DNA of 60,000 nucleotides from Antedon mediterranea (taxonomy: Eukaryota; Echinodermata; Crinoidea; Comatulida; Antedonidae), in the NCBI RefSeq assembly GCF_964355755.1, contig NC_092677.1, positions 15,906,101 through 15,966,100 of the forward strand, written 5' to 3'. The position numbers and the translations under genes were made by a program. The notes under the pieces are model-generated. The model was not told the DNA's origin. It did no database searches and saw nothing but the letters and a program-made list of their open reading frames with translations. This document shows positions 32,641 through 44,900 of the stretch, piece after piece (positions within the stretch are counted from its first letter, which is position 1; each line of letters opens with the position of its first letter).

Positions 32641-32954
32641 GTTTAGCTAATTTCAATGTTTTTACTAAGCTGATTGAAACTACGTATGTGATTTGATTGA
32701 TATTTTATTTAGACTAACTAACGATTTTAGCTTTACTAAGATTAAAGAACGTTATTAAATCACAATATGCAACTCGTAACAGTAAAATAAATGTACAGTA
32801 ACCCCCTTTTTATGTTGAAAAAGTCGACATGTTATGAAACTGAAGTAAACTTTACTTACACGTTACAAACAGTGCTTGTGTGTCACTATATTCTATAACC
32901 GATTCGTTTATGAATGATGCTTCCAAAACTTCTCTAAAACTAAAGGCTTTTGAA
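32641..32954. other. No gene seen
   Basis: AT-rich sequence, perhaps decayed LINE. Nothing is recognisable. Confidence 0.3.
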
Positions 32955-33335
32955 TTAGTTGTTCCATAAGTCAATAACCGATGTTGAGAACAAGTTCTGC
33001 CTATTTCTTAGATGAGTAGGCCCTACGAGATTTACACATTTTAAAATTGTGTTCAACTCAAAGAAATTCTCAGAGTTGCATCTATCAATACCCCTGAACA
33101 TTTTGAAAACATGAATAGTTGCCGATTTTGACCTTCTATATCCCTGGGTAGGTAAGTGCAACTTAATGAGCCGTTGGCTTAATCGTATTGTTTTAAATCT
33201 ATTATCATTCTTGATGTACGCTGCTGAATTTTTCTAGCTTGTCAGATTCTTTCAGAAAAATATGCTACCAAACAGGACTGCAATATTCCATGTATAGGCT
33301 TACTATAGTCTTATCATCAATTTTGACACCTATGT
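32955..33335 (-). pseudogene. LINE C-terminal fragment (minus strand)
   Basis: The minus frame includes TIVSLYMEYCSPVW (about 33300), then LSQRLIKLHLPTQGYRRSKS, HVFKMFRGIDRCNSENFFEL and a terminal VIDLWNN. The pattern Y.RRL..., VFK.F.G.D...FF.L resembles CR1/L2-type LINEs. Stops and gaps mark it as dead. It abuts the next LINE head to head. Confidence 0.65.
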
Positions 33336-33337
33336 AG

Positions 33338-33843
33338 TATGGGGTCGTTGTAACCAAACCCTCAAATATAAACTCCAAGTACTCCAAAATAGAGCGGCTA
33401 AAATATTTACACATACATCTAGGTATGACTCTAGCTCACAGGCGCTCAAAGATTTAAATTGGCCTAATTTAGAAGAAAAACAATATTACAACGAAGCAGT
33501 CACAATGTATAAAATATTGAATAACTTGACACCATCCTACTTAAGAATCAGATTCTATAAACGCAAACAAACATATAATACTAGATCAAAAGATATTCTA
33601 AGTTTACATAAGGCAAACACTGAGTATAAAAAGAAAAGTTTCTCGTATTCTGGCGCAAAGCTATGGAATAGTTTAAATGCTATAAACTCAAATGCAATTT
33701 TTTTTTTTTTTTTTTTTTTTTTTGGACTGTAAATGATAACTTAATATTATAATGTAATAGTATAAATAGTTTTGTAGTAAGTAACGGCCTTGTGAAAAAC
33801 ACCAATATGGTGATTCAAGTGTTGCATCCGTTTTTAAATAAAG

Positions 33844-33886
<43 letters not shown>
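33338..33886 (+). mobile_element. LINE C-terminal fragment and 3' UTR with (TTA)n tail
   Basis: The plus frame reads WGRCNQTLKYKLQVLQNRAA, AVTMYKILNNLTPSYLRIRF and SFSYSGAKLWNSLNAINS, the normal end of many non-LTR reverse transcriptases. A T-run of about 30 (about 33699-33723) interrupts the last codons. The 3' UTR ends 'aataaagttgttattattatt' and a (TTA)n tail runs to 33886. Confidence 0.8.
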
Positions 33887-34294
33887 GTTCGGGATTATAG
33901 GGATTAGGATAGGGATTACAACACGGTCCATTTTATATTGAAACTTAATATTATCTCTTCTACCAAAATGCTACATTTGTCTATGTTAAATGGTAGTTAG
34001 TATTTCACAGACCATTCGAAAATGGGATTGCATGATCTCTCTTTTCGAAAAACGTGTTGTCTTTTAGTGAACAGATCATTGCTTTCAATATGATCCACTA
34101 CAAACGTGGATCAGACAACAACCTCACGAGACTGAACATTTTCAAAAGCATGCATTAATGCCATCATTATCAACATTAGATTGCAATTTTCCGTTAGGTA
34201 GAATTAGTACTGAACGGCACGTGATGCGACCAATCCAATATATACAGGTATGTTATAATATATTTTATTTTCTGTTATAGAAGTAACTAACACG
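33887..34294. other. Spacer with possible 5' region of a mini-gene
   Basis: No gene. The segment 'gcgaccaatccaatatatac' (about 34226-34245) contains CCAAT-like and TATA-like text upstream of the ATG at 34295, but this is weak. Confidence 0.25.
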
Positions 34295-34477
34295 ATGGTT
34301 GTCCTACTTTTAAGATTGACTATGTATGCTCTAAGTACAGGATTATGTTTTGGTAAGTACTTTCGACATGCTTTAACAAAAATTGTCTACGGACGATATG
34401 ACTTAAAGTTCTTATTATTCCTTCAATTTTATTCTTTCCCATGTCCAGCGCCTGTAATTAAACCAACTATAGGATAA
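34295..34477 (+). CDS. Tentative two-exon mini-gene with signal-peptide-like start
   Basis: ATG at 34295 begins MVVLLLRLTMYALSTGLCF, a typical hydrophobic signal sequence, and exon 1 would end at 34352 before a strong donor gtaagt. A pyrimidine tract ending 'tttcccatgtccag' at 34448 offers an acceptor 96 nt downstream. The phase then joins to give APVIKPTIG and a TAA at 34475-34477. The product would be about 28 residues, a very short secreted peptide. It could instead be the signal-peptide exon of a larger gene whose other exons are elsewhere. It may also be chance, since the evidence is only a good start, donor and acceptor. Confidence 0.25.
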   Translation: MVVLLLRLTMYALSTGLCFGKYFRHALTKIVYGRYDLKFLLFLQFYSFPCPAPVIKPTIG

Positions 34478-35385
34478 TTTCCATTAATTATGCTTAAAGA
34501 CACTTTTTTGTAGTACTCCTTTATCATTTATGAGACTGTCTTCGAGTTTTACCAGTTTAAAATAAGTAGGAACTACAAAAAAATGAGAATGAATTTAAAT
34601 ATGATATTGAAAATGAATATTGGGAAGATATAACACTTTATGAAGACATCGATAATATACTTAAAAGCTATGTAAATACATTTCTTAAAATTGCGAATAA
34701 ACATACACGTACGTAAAAATGACTACGCCAAATCGAATCGTAGTACCCCTATATAAGCAAAATTAAAATTGTTGTGAACAAAATTAAAACAAGAAATATT
34801 TCGTACAAATAAAACGCCGCTCGACTTTTTGACTAACAATTTTAATCAATGACATTGTTCTTTCTTCAGATATAATGTTTTTTTATATCAATTATTTTTG
34901 TTTAACAATCAGTAGTAAATATCTTGTGTAAATAATTATAGTCTAGCCTACTGTACGGAACAAAAACATTATTCCTGGGTAGAGAGCATTAATTAATCCC
35001 TAATTTGACCCGGGCCCACATATACTGTAGGCCCAGTATATGCCTAGGCCTACTACCTAGGGATAACGATGCAACATTAAAAGTTAATAGCATACATTGC
35101 TTGTTGATATGTTGTATCAATATTAAAATAAAGAAAGAATTATGAAAATCTGACTTGTAGTTTTTGAAATATAGGGTCCAAAACATCGCCGAAAATAATA
35201 TTTTTAGCCACCAACGAAGTAAATAAATTGCGACCTCAGTAGGAAATTGGATGAACTTAAAAATTACGGTTATTAGTAATATATTTTGTATATCAACATT
35301 GTAAAATTCAATCAAATAATTATGATATTACATGTTTATTAAATAAAAAAGAGTGTTTATTCAACCTAATTCAAAGAATTTCAAT
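34478..35385. other. No gene seen
   Basis: AT-rich DNA with one TAGGCCTA cluster near 35025-35055. No credible frame. Confidence 0.35.
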
Positions 35386-35770
35386 ACAGTTTCAGTTTCA
35401 GTTTCAGTTTCAGTTTTTATTTTCCAATATAAACAAGTAATGAATATATGCAAAAATGGAAGGATGACCAAAAAAGAGCAAAGCTCGTACAGTATTTGGC
35501 CACCTTAACAAAATAATTAATACATGAAACAAACATAATTGAAGCACAGGACGACACAATACTAGCTAAACATGTTGGCAATGAACTCAAAGATAGTGCG
35601 ATAAAACCAAAAAAGCAAAAGAACAATGTAAATGTAAACATATTTGTAACACTCATTGATAAGTGAAGAGCAAATTATTGTTATACAACTTTTTAAATAC
35701 TTTGACAGATGATGAATTACGAATAGAAGCATCAATACTGTTCCATAAAATTGGAATACATTACTTTCCG
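35386..35770 (-). mobile_element. LINE 3' end (minus strand) with (CTGAAA)n tail
   Basis: The minus strand reads LWNSIDASIRNSSSVKVFKK and LYNNNLLFTYQ plus stop, then a 3' UTR of about 250 bp ending 'ggaaaataaaaactgaaac'. This is followed by the tail repeat seen as (GTTTCA)n at 35388-35416. A hexamer tail of this kind is usual for some non-LTR elements. Confidence 0.75.
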
Positions 35771-36127
35771 GTGTGTTGAACATGCAGTCCTCACAGACAT
35801 CGTGACTTCACTTCCGCAGTCTTTAATTCGCGTCAAGTTAACCAATCAAAGGACGAGAATCAACCGTGAAAAATAAAAAATTAAATCTACAGTACAATCG
35901 GAATTAAACATCCTAAATACTACAATACAATTAGAATTAGAACATGGTAAATTACAAAACAACTAAACTAAATACTACAGTACAATCGAAATTACAAAAC
36001 AACTAAATACTACAGTACAATTGGAATAAAAAAAATAGTAAAAACTACAGTAGGCTACAATCGGAATTAAAACATCCTAAGTACTATACAATACATTGGA
36101 AATTAAAATATGTAAACTTCAAAACAA
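35771..36127. repeat. Degenerate tandem repeat of about 40 bp
   Basis: From about 35880, units of the form 'taaatactacagtacaat' plus 'cggaattaaaacat' recur with variable gaps. No coding. Confidence 0.55.
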
Positions 36128-36475
36128 CTGGAGCACTGTGGCGCAGTGGTTAGAGCATTGGACTTGCAATCAAAAGGTTGCCGGTTCAAGCCCAGTCCGG
36201 TCACTGCAGTGTTGAGTCATTGAGCAAGATTCTTGAGCAAGATTCTTTATCCACATTGTTCCTCCCACCTAGGGGATAGAAATGGGTACCAGTGTGTAAA
36301 AAGTACTGGGAAGGTAAATCAGACTCGTTTGTGCAAGATGAGTGGCGTACCCCCCCCCCCCCCAACTCTACAAACATACACACTTAGTGGAGTCTGGTCC
36401 AAACGCTAAGGAAATGGAAATGGAGATGGGCACCACGGCCGTTAGCATTAGCTTAGGTTTCGACTTTACCTTTAC
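36128..36475 (+). mobile_element. tRNA-derived SINE
   Basis: The head GGAGCACTGTGGCGCAGTGG has an A box (36139-36149) and a B box GGTTCAAGCCC (36183-36193) in standard spacing. A body with 'gagcaagattctttatccac' and 'tagaaatgggtacc' follows. It looks like the conserved central domain shared by many deuterostome and mollusc SINEs. A C-run lies at about 36352-36363. The tail has 'cgactttacctttacc'. It is a different family from the SINE at 2431-2690. Confidence 0.75.
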
Positions 36476-38406
36476 CGATTACAATCGGTTAAATTACCTA
36501 CACTCTATAATGGTGTGAAATATGTAAAAGGAATGTTGGGAAACCCCTCTTCACCTGACTTACCACCACTTTATTCGCAATTAATTTTCAACAAAAATGG
36601 TAAACGAACTACTGTAATTTCTTTAATTTAATTAACACAAGAAAACAATCATTCGATAGAAAGTTCTTATAAGAGGGGCCGATTTAGTTTTTACGTTGTA
36701 CAAGACATCGGCCCAATCTCTATCGGTATATAGATAAATCATATTTTTTTATTTGTAAGGGATAAACTAAGAATGGATTTGAACCCAAGAACCTGACATC
36801 AGTAGACGAGCATAATTGAAGATTCATGGACATAATTATAAGTTTATTTGTTTTACTGATTACCTGATACATTTACATTTAATGCATTAGGCTAAATGTA
36901 AATAAATGAAACGATTGTAGATACAGATGCAGATTCATTGACATAATTATATGTACCCGGCTTAAGCTTATTAATAACAACGATTCTTCTCTGTACCTTT
37001 CTAAAATTATTCGATTTTTGTGGCAACAATTTCTTGAACAAAACATAAATGAAACGAAAGAAATGCGGAGAGATTTTCGAAAACATAATAAAAGAAATAA
37101 AAGAAATAATAATAGTATACAGTACATTAAATGAATTAATCAATTATGACGTGTATAATAGGCTTAAGTTTAAATGGGTGGAAATGTTGACCATTATAGT
37201 TAAGAAGTTAAATATACTGCTTGAGGAAACTCGGTTCGTTTGGGGTAAAGCAGGATATTTGTACTATAGAATGTTTAAATAGTAAGTGATGTTCTATTTT
37301 GGGATATTGTATGTTGGGCTGGGCTGGGAATATCAGTAAGGGATAAAGACCGAATTGAGAAGGTGCTGGTTAGACAGGAGAAAGTAATTGGTTTTTCTAA
37401 TCAAATGCTTGACTCGTTCTACAGCGAACGGCTTGCCGATGTGTTTCATGCTATTTATTGAACACACCAATCATCCTCTTCATGGCAACATTATCGGCTA
37501 CGTTTTTACTTTTGTTATTATAACGTTTTGATGCAAACCTTGTTCAATTTGAACATTTATTTCTACACAGAAACGTTTAAAAAACGTGTTTAAAACCTTT
37601 TAAAAAATAAAATACATTTAAAACATTGAAATGATTTGACGATTAAAAACGAATTTAGGTTACGATTTGCCTAAATAGGGGTGTTTTCCGATCGTGTTAT
37701 ACACTGTCTAATGGATGTCCATCTTGAAAAATACCCGAACACAATAATACGAGGATGCTTCGAATTTTCCTTCTACGATAATTGTTTTTAATAGCTGAAA
37801 ACCGGTTCAACAGCATGAGTACAGCATGATAATGTTGAAGACAGGCAGATTTTCTCAAATAACTGAAAATTAAATAAAATACTATTTTGATAGATTGAAT
37901 ATACGTTTATACAAATGTATTGATTTGCGATGAATGGAACATTCCCGTCTCTCCCGTATTATTATTATTTGGTTTAACACAAGTAGGTACATTTATTAGC
38001 CATTTAAGGTTAAACTTAATACCTTTAGATATAGTATTGCAATACTGTAAATACTTATAAATAAAAAATTTTGATTCATTTTGTGATGGCATGTATTATT
38101 GTGTCCTGCAGCGGTACGTACATTTAAAATTGCCAGTTTTTCACGCTGAAATTACAGTGTATTCGAGAACCATCTTTGCTCGCGTAGGCCTACCATGTAT
38201 TCATAATACACGCAATTCCATCGTTTACATAAATGTACAAATAATTTGATCAAGAACTCTATTAAATTCATGAGAAGCTAATTTATGGAATTCAATGTAG
38301 ATATTAAAACTACAACTACATCTACATCCCACATAAGATAAAAAAAAAAACTACATCTACAACTTTAAAATTTAAATTTGTATATAAGAATGATTTGCTT
38401 TCTAGA
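36476..38406. other. No gene seen
   Basis: AT-rich DNA without repeats or exons I can name. Short open frames such as 37049-37282 have low-complexity composition and no splice or start support. A short 'ctacatcta' repeat lies around 38310-38360. Confidence 0.4.
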
Positions 38407-39310
38407 TTATGATGAACGTTATATATATAGTCCTCACGTATCATCCTATGAATAAGAAGGTTATTAACATTGTTCGCGATAACTTTTCAATTTTGACTGA
38501 AGATAAATCCGCTACAAAAGATATTTTTCAAGAACCACCCATGATAGCTTACAGACGTGATCAAAGCATTAAAGACACTTCAGTTAAATCTAAATTACAA
38601 AACAAAGGTAATGAATCAATTGGAACATTCAAATGTAATAGAAATAGATGTTCGACATGTAATTACGTTTCATGTTCAAACCAAATAGTAGGACCTTCTG
38701 GTAATTATGTGATCACAGATCGTATTACGTGCACCACTAGAAATCTAGTTTATTGTATTTCGTGTACTAAATGTAATATGCTTTATATTGGTGAAACTAA
38801 ACGCAGGTTAGGTGATAGGTTTGTAGAACATTTAAGGTCTATTAAACTAAAGACTCCCGGATTACCTGTAGCCACCCATTTTTGTAATAATGAGCATTCC
38901 CTTTCGGATATTACTATTTCTGGTGTTAAAGTATGTAATGGTTCTGAGACATCTCGTAGAATTATAGAAGAAAGAATAATTGTAAAGCTTGGCACTCTTG
39001 CCCCTACCGGCATAAATGTACAATTTAGATCCTTTAAACATTAATTTTGCCAGAGACATTCACATATTAACAATTATTTACACTTGAAGCTTTTGTCTTT
39101 GTTTTAAATTTCCTGCTTTATAAGCAACCATTCCTGCTTTGTACACCATAGCTTTTGGAGGCGTGCCTTTATAACTATGCCTTTTGTTTGTTAACATCTT
39201 TGATTGGTTGATTTGTTTTATTATGTAATTTTGTGACTTATATATGTTATCCTTTGTTACAATTCTTTTCACCTGATGATGGGCTATGCCCGAAACATGT
39301 CGTTAAAATA
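38407..39310 (+). mobile_element. 5'-truncated Penelope-like element with GIY-YIG endonuclease
   Basis: The open frame to 39044 encodes about 211 residues. Residues 10-16 (TYHPMNK) and 44-50 (PMIAYRR) belong to the region after the reverse transcriptase. A zinc-finger-like CNRNRCSTC lies at 76-84. The GIY-YIG domain starts with LVY (113-115), CxxCxxxYIGET (119-130) and RRLGDRFVEHL (132-142). The likely catalytic Glu is in the RRIIEERI helix (184-191). This is the C-terminal endonuclease of Penelope-like retroelements. The reverse transcriptase is missing, so the copy is dead. No stop interrupts the remaining frame. A 3' UTR runs to a ribozyme-like motif at 39262-39311. Confidence 0.85.
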
Positions 39311-39311
39311 A
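39262..39311 (+). ncRNA. Hammerhead-ribozyme-like motif
   Basis: CTGATGA (39273-39279) is followed by a stem II hairpin GGGC-TAT-GCCC (39281-39291), then GAAA (39292-39295), a very short stem III 'AC-AT-GT' and the cleavage triplet GTC (39299-39301). The flanks 'cttttcac' and 'gttaaaata' could form helix I with one mismatch. Hammerhead motifs with short stem III are reported in Penelope-like elements. Core residues are intact by eye; activity is untested. Confidence 0.65.
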
Positions 39312-39381
39312 ATCTATATTGAGGCAGTTTTAACTTATTTGATCTTGATTTTTTTCTATATCCTGCCTATGCAGCTCTTTG

Positions 39382-39383
<2 letters not shown>

Positions 39384-39456
<73 letters not shown>
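39384..39456. repeat. (TA)n microsatellite
   Basis: About 36 uninterrupted TA units directly downstream of the Penelope-like element. Confidence 0.95.
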
Positions 39457-39458
<2 letters not shown>

Positions 39459-39468
39459 AGATCTTGTT

Positions 39469-39610
39469 GGCCGATTGCTACGTTCTGAAGAACTCAAATG
39501 GCCGATTGCTACGTTCTGAAGAACTCAAATGGCCGATTGCTACGAATTCAAGACTTTTTGGCCGTTTGCTACTGTCATTTTGCTACGTTGGCTATGGACG
39601 TTTGCTACGT
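39469..39610. repeat. 31-bp direct repeat and degenerate 'ttgctacg' units
   Basis: Two exact 31-bp units start at 39469 and 39500 (ggccgattgctacgttctga and onward). A third is partial at 39531. Degenerate copies of 'tttgctacgttgg' follow. Confidence 0.85.
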
Positions 39611-39884
39611 TGGAGTTTTCATTGCCCATGTGACGTCACTTCCGTTATTTCTTCGTCGAAAAATGAAAGGAAATGTGATGTGCGATGAAATTATGATTTG
39701 CCATTTGCCACGGATTTCAGGCTTTCCAACAACTTTATTTATTTATAAAAAATAATTAATGTACGTAATTTTGTATATTTTGTACCAAACATAGGCTAGG
39801 AGCCTAGGCAGGTAGGGTTTTTACCCATATATCGGGGCTTTGTTGTCAGACTGGAAGTCTTTTCAAATCAAATAAATCATTTGA

Positions 39885-40110
39885 TTATAGCCTAGGCCTA
39901 GGCCTAGCTAGTAGGCCCGGCCTAGAGGCTAGGCCTAGGCCTAGCCAGGGCTCATCATAGGCAAGCCTAGCCTAGTAGTAGGAGGCTACTAGGCCTAGCT
40001 TAATAGAGAACCTAGGCTTAGGCCTAACCTACTAGGCCTGTAGCCTACATAGGTAGGTAGGCCCTAGCTAGGTAGGGCCTGTATGTAGGCTAATATAGGA
40101 CTAGGCCAGG
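39885..40110. repeat. Dense cluster of AGGCCT and CCTAGG palindromes
   Basis: Overlapping copies of TAGGCCTA, CCTAGGCCTAGG and TAGCCTAG fill about 220 bp. The same short palindrome is scattered through the window, for example near 7710, 16665, 28555, 35040, 38188 and 57740. Confidence 0.7.
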
Positions 40111-41999
40111 CCTTATGAAGGCTTTTTTATGCTGTATGTGTTTTACACTACAGTACCTTTTAGTAATAACTAATACCTGTGTTTAATTTTATTTCTAAAT
40201 GTGTTATGCAAATTGTTTAATAGGCCTAATTATTTTATTTCTTTCAGGTTGTGATATTATAATATATTAATATAAACAGATGTGAAAGTTTTAAAGCCCA
40301 TCCTAGAAGTTAGCTGATAATAATAACCAACTAATAATGTTGGTAGTGGAAGAATATTTGTCTTGTCTGGAATCAATGAAGATGATGTAGCTGACGCTGC
40401 GCAGAAATACTAATAATAAAAGATGATGATGAGAATACAAAATACAGTAATAAATAGCATATGATAGTAGTAGGCCTGTGTTTAACTTGAAAAAAGGTGT
40501 CAAAATCATTAATAAAAACTAATTAATAAAGGTAAATCAGCAAATGTGTTTACTTTACTGTAGTTTTGTATTTTTCTCAATAAATTAGTGACGTACAAAG
40601 CTGAGTGTGGGGTGGGTTACTATTTCCAAGTACCTAGATTAAGTTTAGTAAGCTTCTACAGTAATCTACACCAAGTAAGTTTGTATGACAAAATGTTATC
40701 AAGTACATGCAAACATGATGTTATATTTCTTTTTAAACGGATGAATAGAGATTATAATTGAATACATTGAAAATACAAGATTGTTTTTTTAACTTGTTTT
40801 TGGTCGAAAATAAATAGAAAATAACATTGGAGCATGTTAATAACATGTAGTTGACAACATTTTATATAATAAAAACCATATGTTGACAGACACTAATAGA
40901 CCTACGCTGTGGACAACACTGATGCAGTGTTATACAACTTTGGATGTTACAAGAATTATGGACAAGAAAATCAACAACTCCATCCATAAACATCACCATG
41001 TGCTAGGGTTCTCATAATTCATTTTTAATTCATGTTTAATGTAGTAAACCTCATAATTATGGCAGTCAGGATCAAGTCCAGAAGTGCAAAAGCACTTGTC
41101 ATGACTTAACCCTTTTCAGCAAAACAAAAGGTTTCAGTTTAAAGTAAATCAGAAATAAGGTTTAACAAGTATATATAACCAGTTTAAAAAAACTAATTAC
41201 ATTGACTTAAAGATGTACTGTCTTCCAAAAACATGAACACTGAAGATTAATAAAATTAATGCAAGTCATTTAACTTTAGGATGATGAGCTTTTTAAATAG
41301 TGGCCCAGTGTGAGCAAAATAAGGAGAGAATAGTAATAAATGGAATGACTAGAACCCCACTGCAGCCTTCATCTGTAGCTGTATGTATTAGATAAAAGCA
41401 GGTGCACACAGAATTGAAGACAACTTTTATAACTTTATTTCATCTTTGATTTAATTTAATGACAAATTAAAATAAAACTTACAAAATACTAAAAAACAAA
41501 CTGTAAGGGAAGAGCTTAAATTAATTCAAAATAATTATTTCTTATAAAAGGTAACACAATTAATAGTTTAACCTGGAAAGGCTAAAGAATTAAGGCCTAT
41601 GTAAGCATCTATGTAACGTTTGTTAAAAAATGTCATTGAATACAAGTCCTGGCCAATCATTCATGCAACCAAACACTATGGAGCTGCTGCTGTATAATGT
41701 TGATGAGTTTCAAATGAATAGGTGAATACATTTAGACTTCTACTTCAGTATGCTCATTCTATGAAAATGCTCCTTCAATGACAGTCCAAACAGCAACACA
41801 CTGTGGGTAGAAGAATATTGCAGGATTTAACCAGGTTTCACAATAAGCATGTTAAGTGTTCATTTAATTGACTGCAAACATTAAAATTGTATCAATAATA
41901 CTACTAAAAGTACAGTTGTTTAACAATAGTTACTTTTGGTTTTTGCATTTGGGTGTATAATTAAATTGGTAAGTGTTTTTTTCTAAGAAATTAGTTAAG
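40111..41999. other. No gene seen
   Basis: AT-rich, low-repeat DNA. A pyrimidine tract ending 'tttctttcag' near 40248 looks like an acceptor but no open exon follows. Confidence 0.35.
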
Positions 42000-44900
42000 T
42001 GTCCTGTATTGTTTTATTGTCTAATAAATGATTTTTCAAACAGTTGTATTGGTAGATTTGTCTAGTATATATGTTTTATAATAACTGTACCCCTACAGAT
42101 GTCTAACTACTTAAATGTTCTGTACTGTTGTGTTGTTTACCAGATGATTTCTAAACAAATTATTCTGTTAGATTTGTCTAAAATACAGCTGTACTCTTAA
42201 TCGTGCTGTATAATAACTGTATCCCCACAGATGTCTAACTTCTTGAATGTCCTGTGTCGTTGTGTTGTCTAATGGATGATTTCTAAACAAATTTTTTGTC
42301 TAAAATTGTGTGCTATAATAACTGTACCCCTACACACGTGTAACTAGTTAAATGTGAAATGTGTATTATTGGGTTGTTCAATAGGTTATTTCTCAAATTC
42401 TACTGTTAAATTTGTCTAAAATATTTACTCTAAATTGTGCTCTATAATAACTGTAACCTAACTACTTGAATGTCTTGTATTGTTGAGTTGTTCAATAGAT
42501 GATTTATCAACTAATTATACTTCAGATTTGTCTAAAATATGTACTCTTAATTGTGTGCTATAATAACTGTACCCCTATACATGTCTAACTACTTGAATGT
42601 CCTGTATTGTTGGGTTGTTCTATAGATGATTACTCAACCAGTTTTAATGTTAGATTTGTCTAAAATATGTACTCCTAATTGTGTTCTATAATATCTGTAC
42701 CCCTCCCTACAAATGTGAACTACTAGAATTTCCTGTATTATTGTGCTGTCTATTAGATGATTTCTCAACCAAATTATACTGTTAGATTTTTCTAAAATAT
42801 GTACTCGAGTCTTAATTGTGCTCTATAATAACTGTACCCCTACACATGTCTAACAACTTGAATGTCCTGTATTATTGGGTTGGTTCATATAGAATTTCTC
42901 AACTAATTATACTTCAGATTTGTCTAAAATATTTACTCCTAATTGTGTTCTATAATAACTGTACCATGTATAATTGTTTTGTCTAAAAGTTCTTAACCAA
43001 TTATAGTGTTAGATTTGCTGTTTTTTATTTTGCTCTAAACAACTAACTAAATTAAACTGCATTCCTCTCTTTAATTTTGTTGTAAGAACTAACAAAACTA
43101 AACTGAATTCCTTTGTTTAACTTTGTCCTTAAGCAACTAACTAAACTGAACTGCATTGCTGTGTTTAAATTTATCCTACAACCAATAGATCAAACTACAA
43201 TGTACTCTTAATTGTGTTCTATAATAACTGTACCCCTACACATGTTTAACTACTTGAATGCTCTGTATTATTGTGTTGTCTAATAGATAATTTCTTAACC
43301 AATTATTCTGTTAAATATGTTTAAAATATGTACTCCCAAATGGGTTCTATAAGAACTCTACCCCTACACATGTTTAACTACTTGAATGTGCTGTAATATT
43401 GTGTTGTCTAATAGATTAGATAGATAGATTTCTCAACCAATTATTCTGTTAGATTTGTCTCAAATATTTACTCTTAATTGTGTCCTATAACCTGAACTGC
43501 TGTGTTTAATTTTGTCCTACAACCAATTAAACTAAACTGAATTGCTCTGTTTAATTTTGTTCTACAACCAACTTAAATAAACTTCTCTATTTAATTTTGT
43601 CTTACAACCAACTAAACTAAACTGAATTGCTATGTTTAATTGTGTCTTACAACCAACTAAACTAAACTGAATTGCAGAAGTCTAAATATATGAATGTTCT
43701 GTATTATTGTGTTGTCTACTAGATAATTTCTTAACCAATTATACTTTTAGATTTGTCTAAAATATGTACCCTTAATGATGTTCTATAATAACTGTACCCC
43801 TACACATGTCTAAATATTTGAATGTTCTGTATTGTTTTGTTGTCTACTAGATAATTTCCCAACCAATTATACTTTTAAATTTGTCTAAAATATATTATCT
43901 TAATTGTTGTCTACAATAACTGTACCCCTACATATGTCTAAATATTTGAATGCTCTGTATTATTGTTTTGGCTAATAGATGAATTGCTGTGTTTAATTGT
44001 GTCCTACAACCAACTAATCTAAACTGAACTGCTATGTTTAATTGTGTCCTACAACCAACTAAACTAAACTGAATTGCTATGTTTAATTGTGTCCTACAAC
44101 CAACTAAACTGTGCTGCTGTGTTAAATTGTGTTCTACAACCAACTAAACTAAACTAAGCTGCTGTGTTTAATTTTGTCCTACAACCAACTAAACTAAACT
44201 GAATTGCTCTGTTTAATTTTGTTCTACAACCAACTAAACTAAACTGCTGTGATTGTGTCCTACAACTAACTAAACTAAACTGAACTGCTGTGATTGTGTC
44301 CTACAACCAAAAATGTCTCAACCAATTATACTGTTAGATTTTTCTAAAATATGTAATCCTAATTGTGTTCTATAATAACTATTACCCCTACACATGTCTA
44401 ACTACTTGAATGTCCTGTATTATTATTCTGTTAGATTTGTCTAAAATATGTACTCTTAATTGTGTTCTATATTAACTGTATCCTTACACATGTCTACTTG
44501 AATGTCCATTTGGTTGTTCAATAGATGTTTTCTCAACCAATTATACTGTTAGAGTTGTCAAATATGTACTCCAAAATGGGTTATATAATAACTGTACCCC
44601 TACACATGTCTAACTACTTGAAAGTCCTGTATTATTGGGTTGTTTAATGGATGATTTTTCAACCAATTATACTTTTAGATTTGTCTAAAATATGTACTCT
44701 TAATTGTGTTCTATAATAACTGTACCCCTATACCTATCTAAGTACTTGAATGTCCTGTATTTTTTAGTTGTTCTACAGTTGATTTCTCAACCAATTATAC
44801 TGTTAGATGTGCTGTGTTTTATTTTGCCCTAAACAACTAACTAAATTGAACTGCATTCCTCTGTTTAATTTTGTGGTAAGTAATTAACTAAACTGAATTC

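Noticed and set aside
34248-34280. A 33-nt intron between 'acag/gtatgt' and 'gttatag'
   Set aside because: Too short for a spliceosomal intron in an animal. The donor-like and acceptor-like texts are probably chance.
37049-37282. Lys-rich plus-strand frame as a small gene
   Set aside because: Low-complexity A-rich composition, no splice or Kozak support and no recognised motif.
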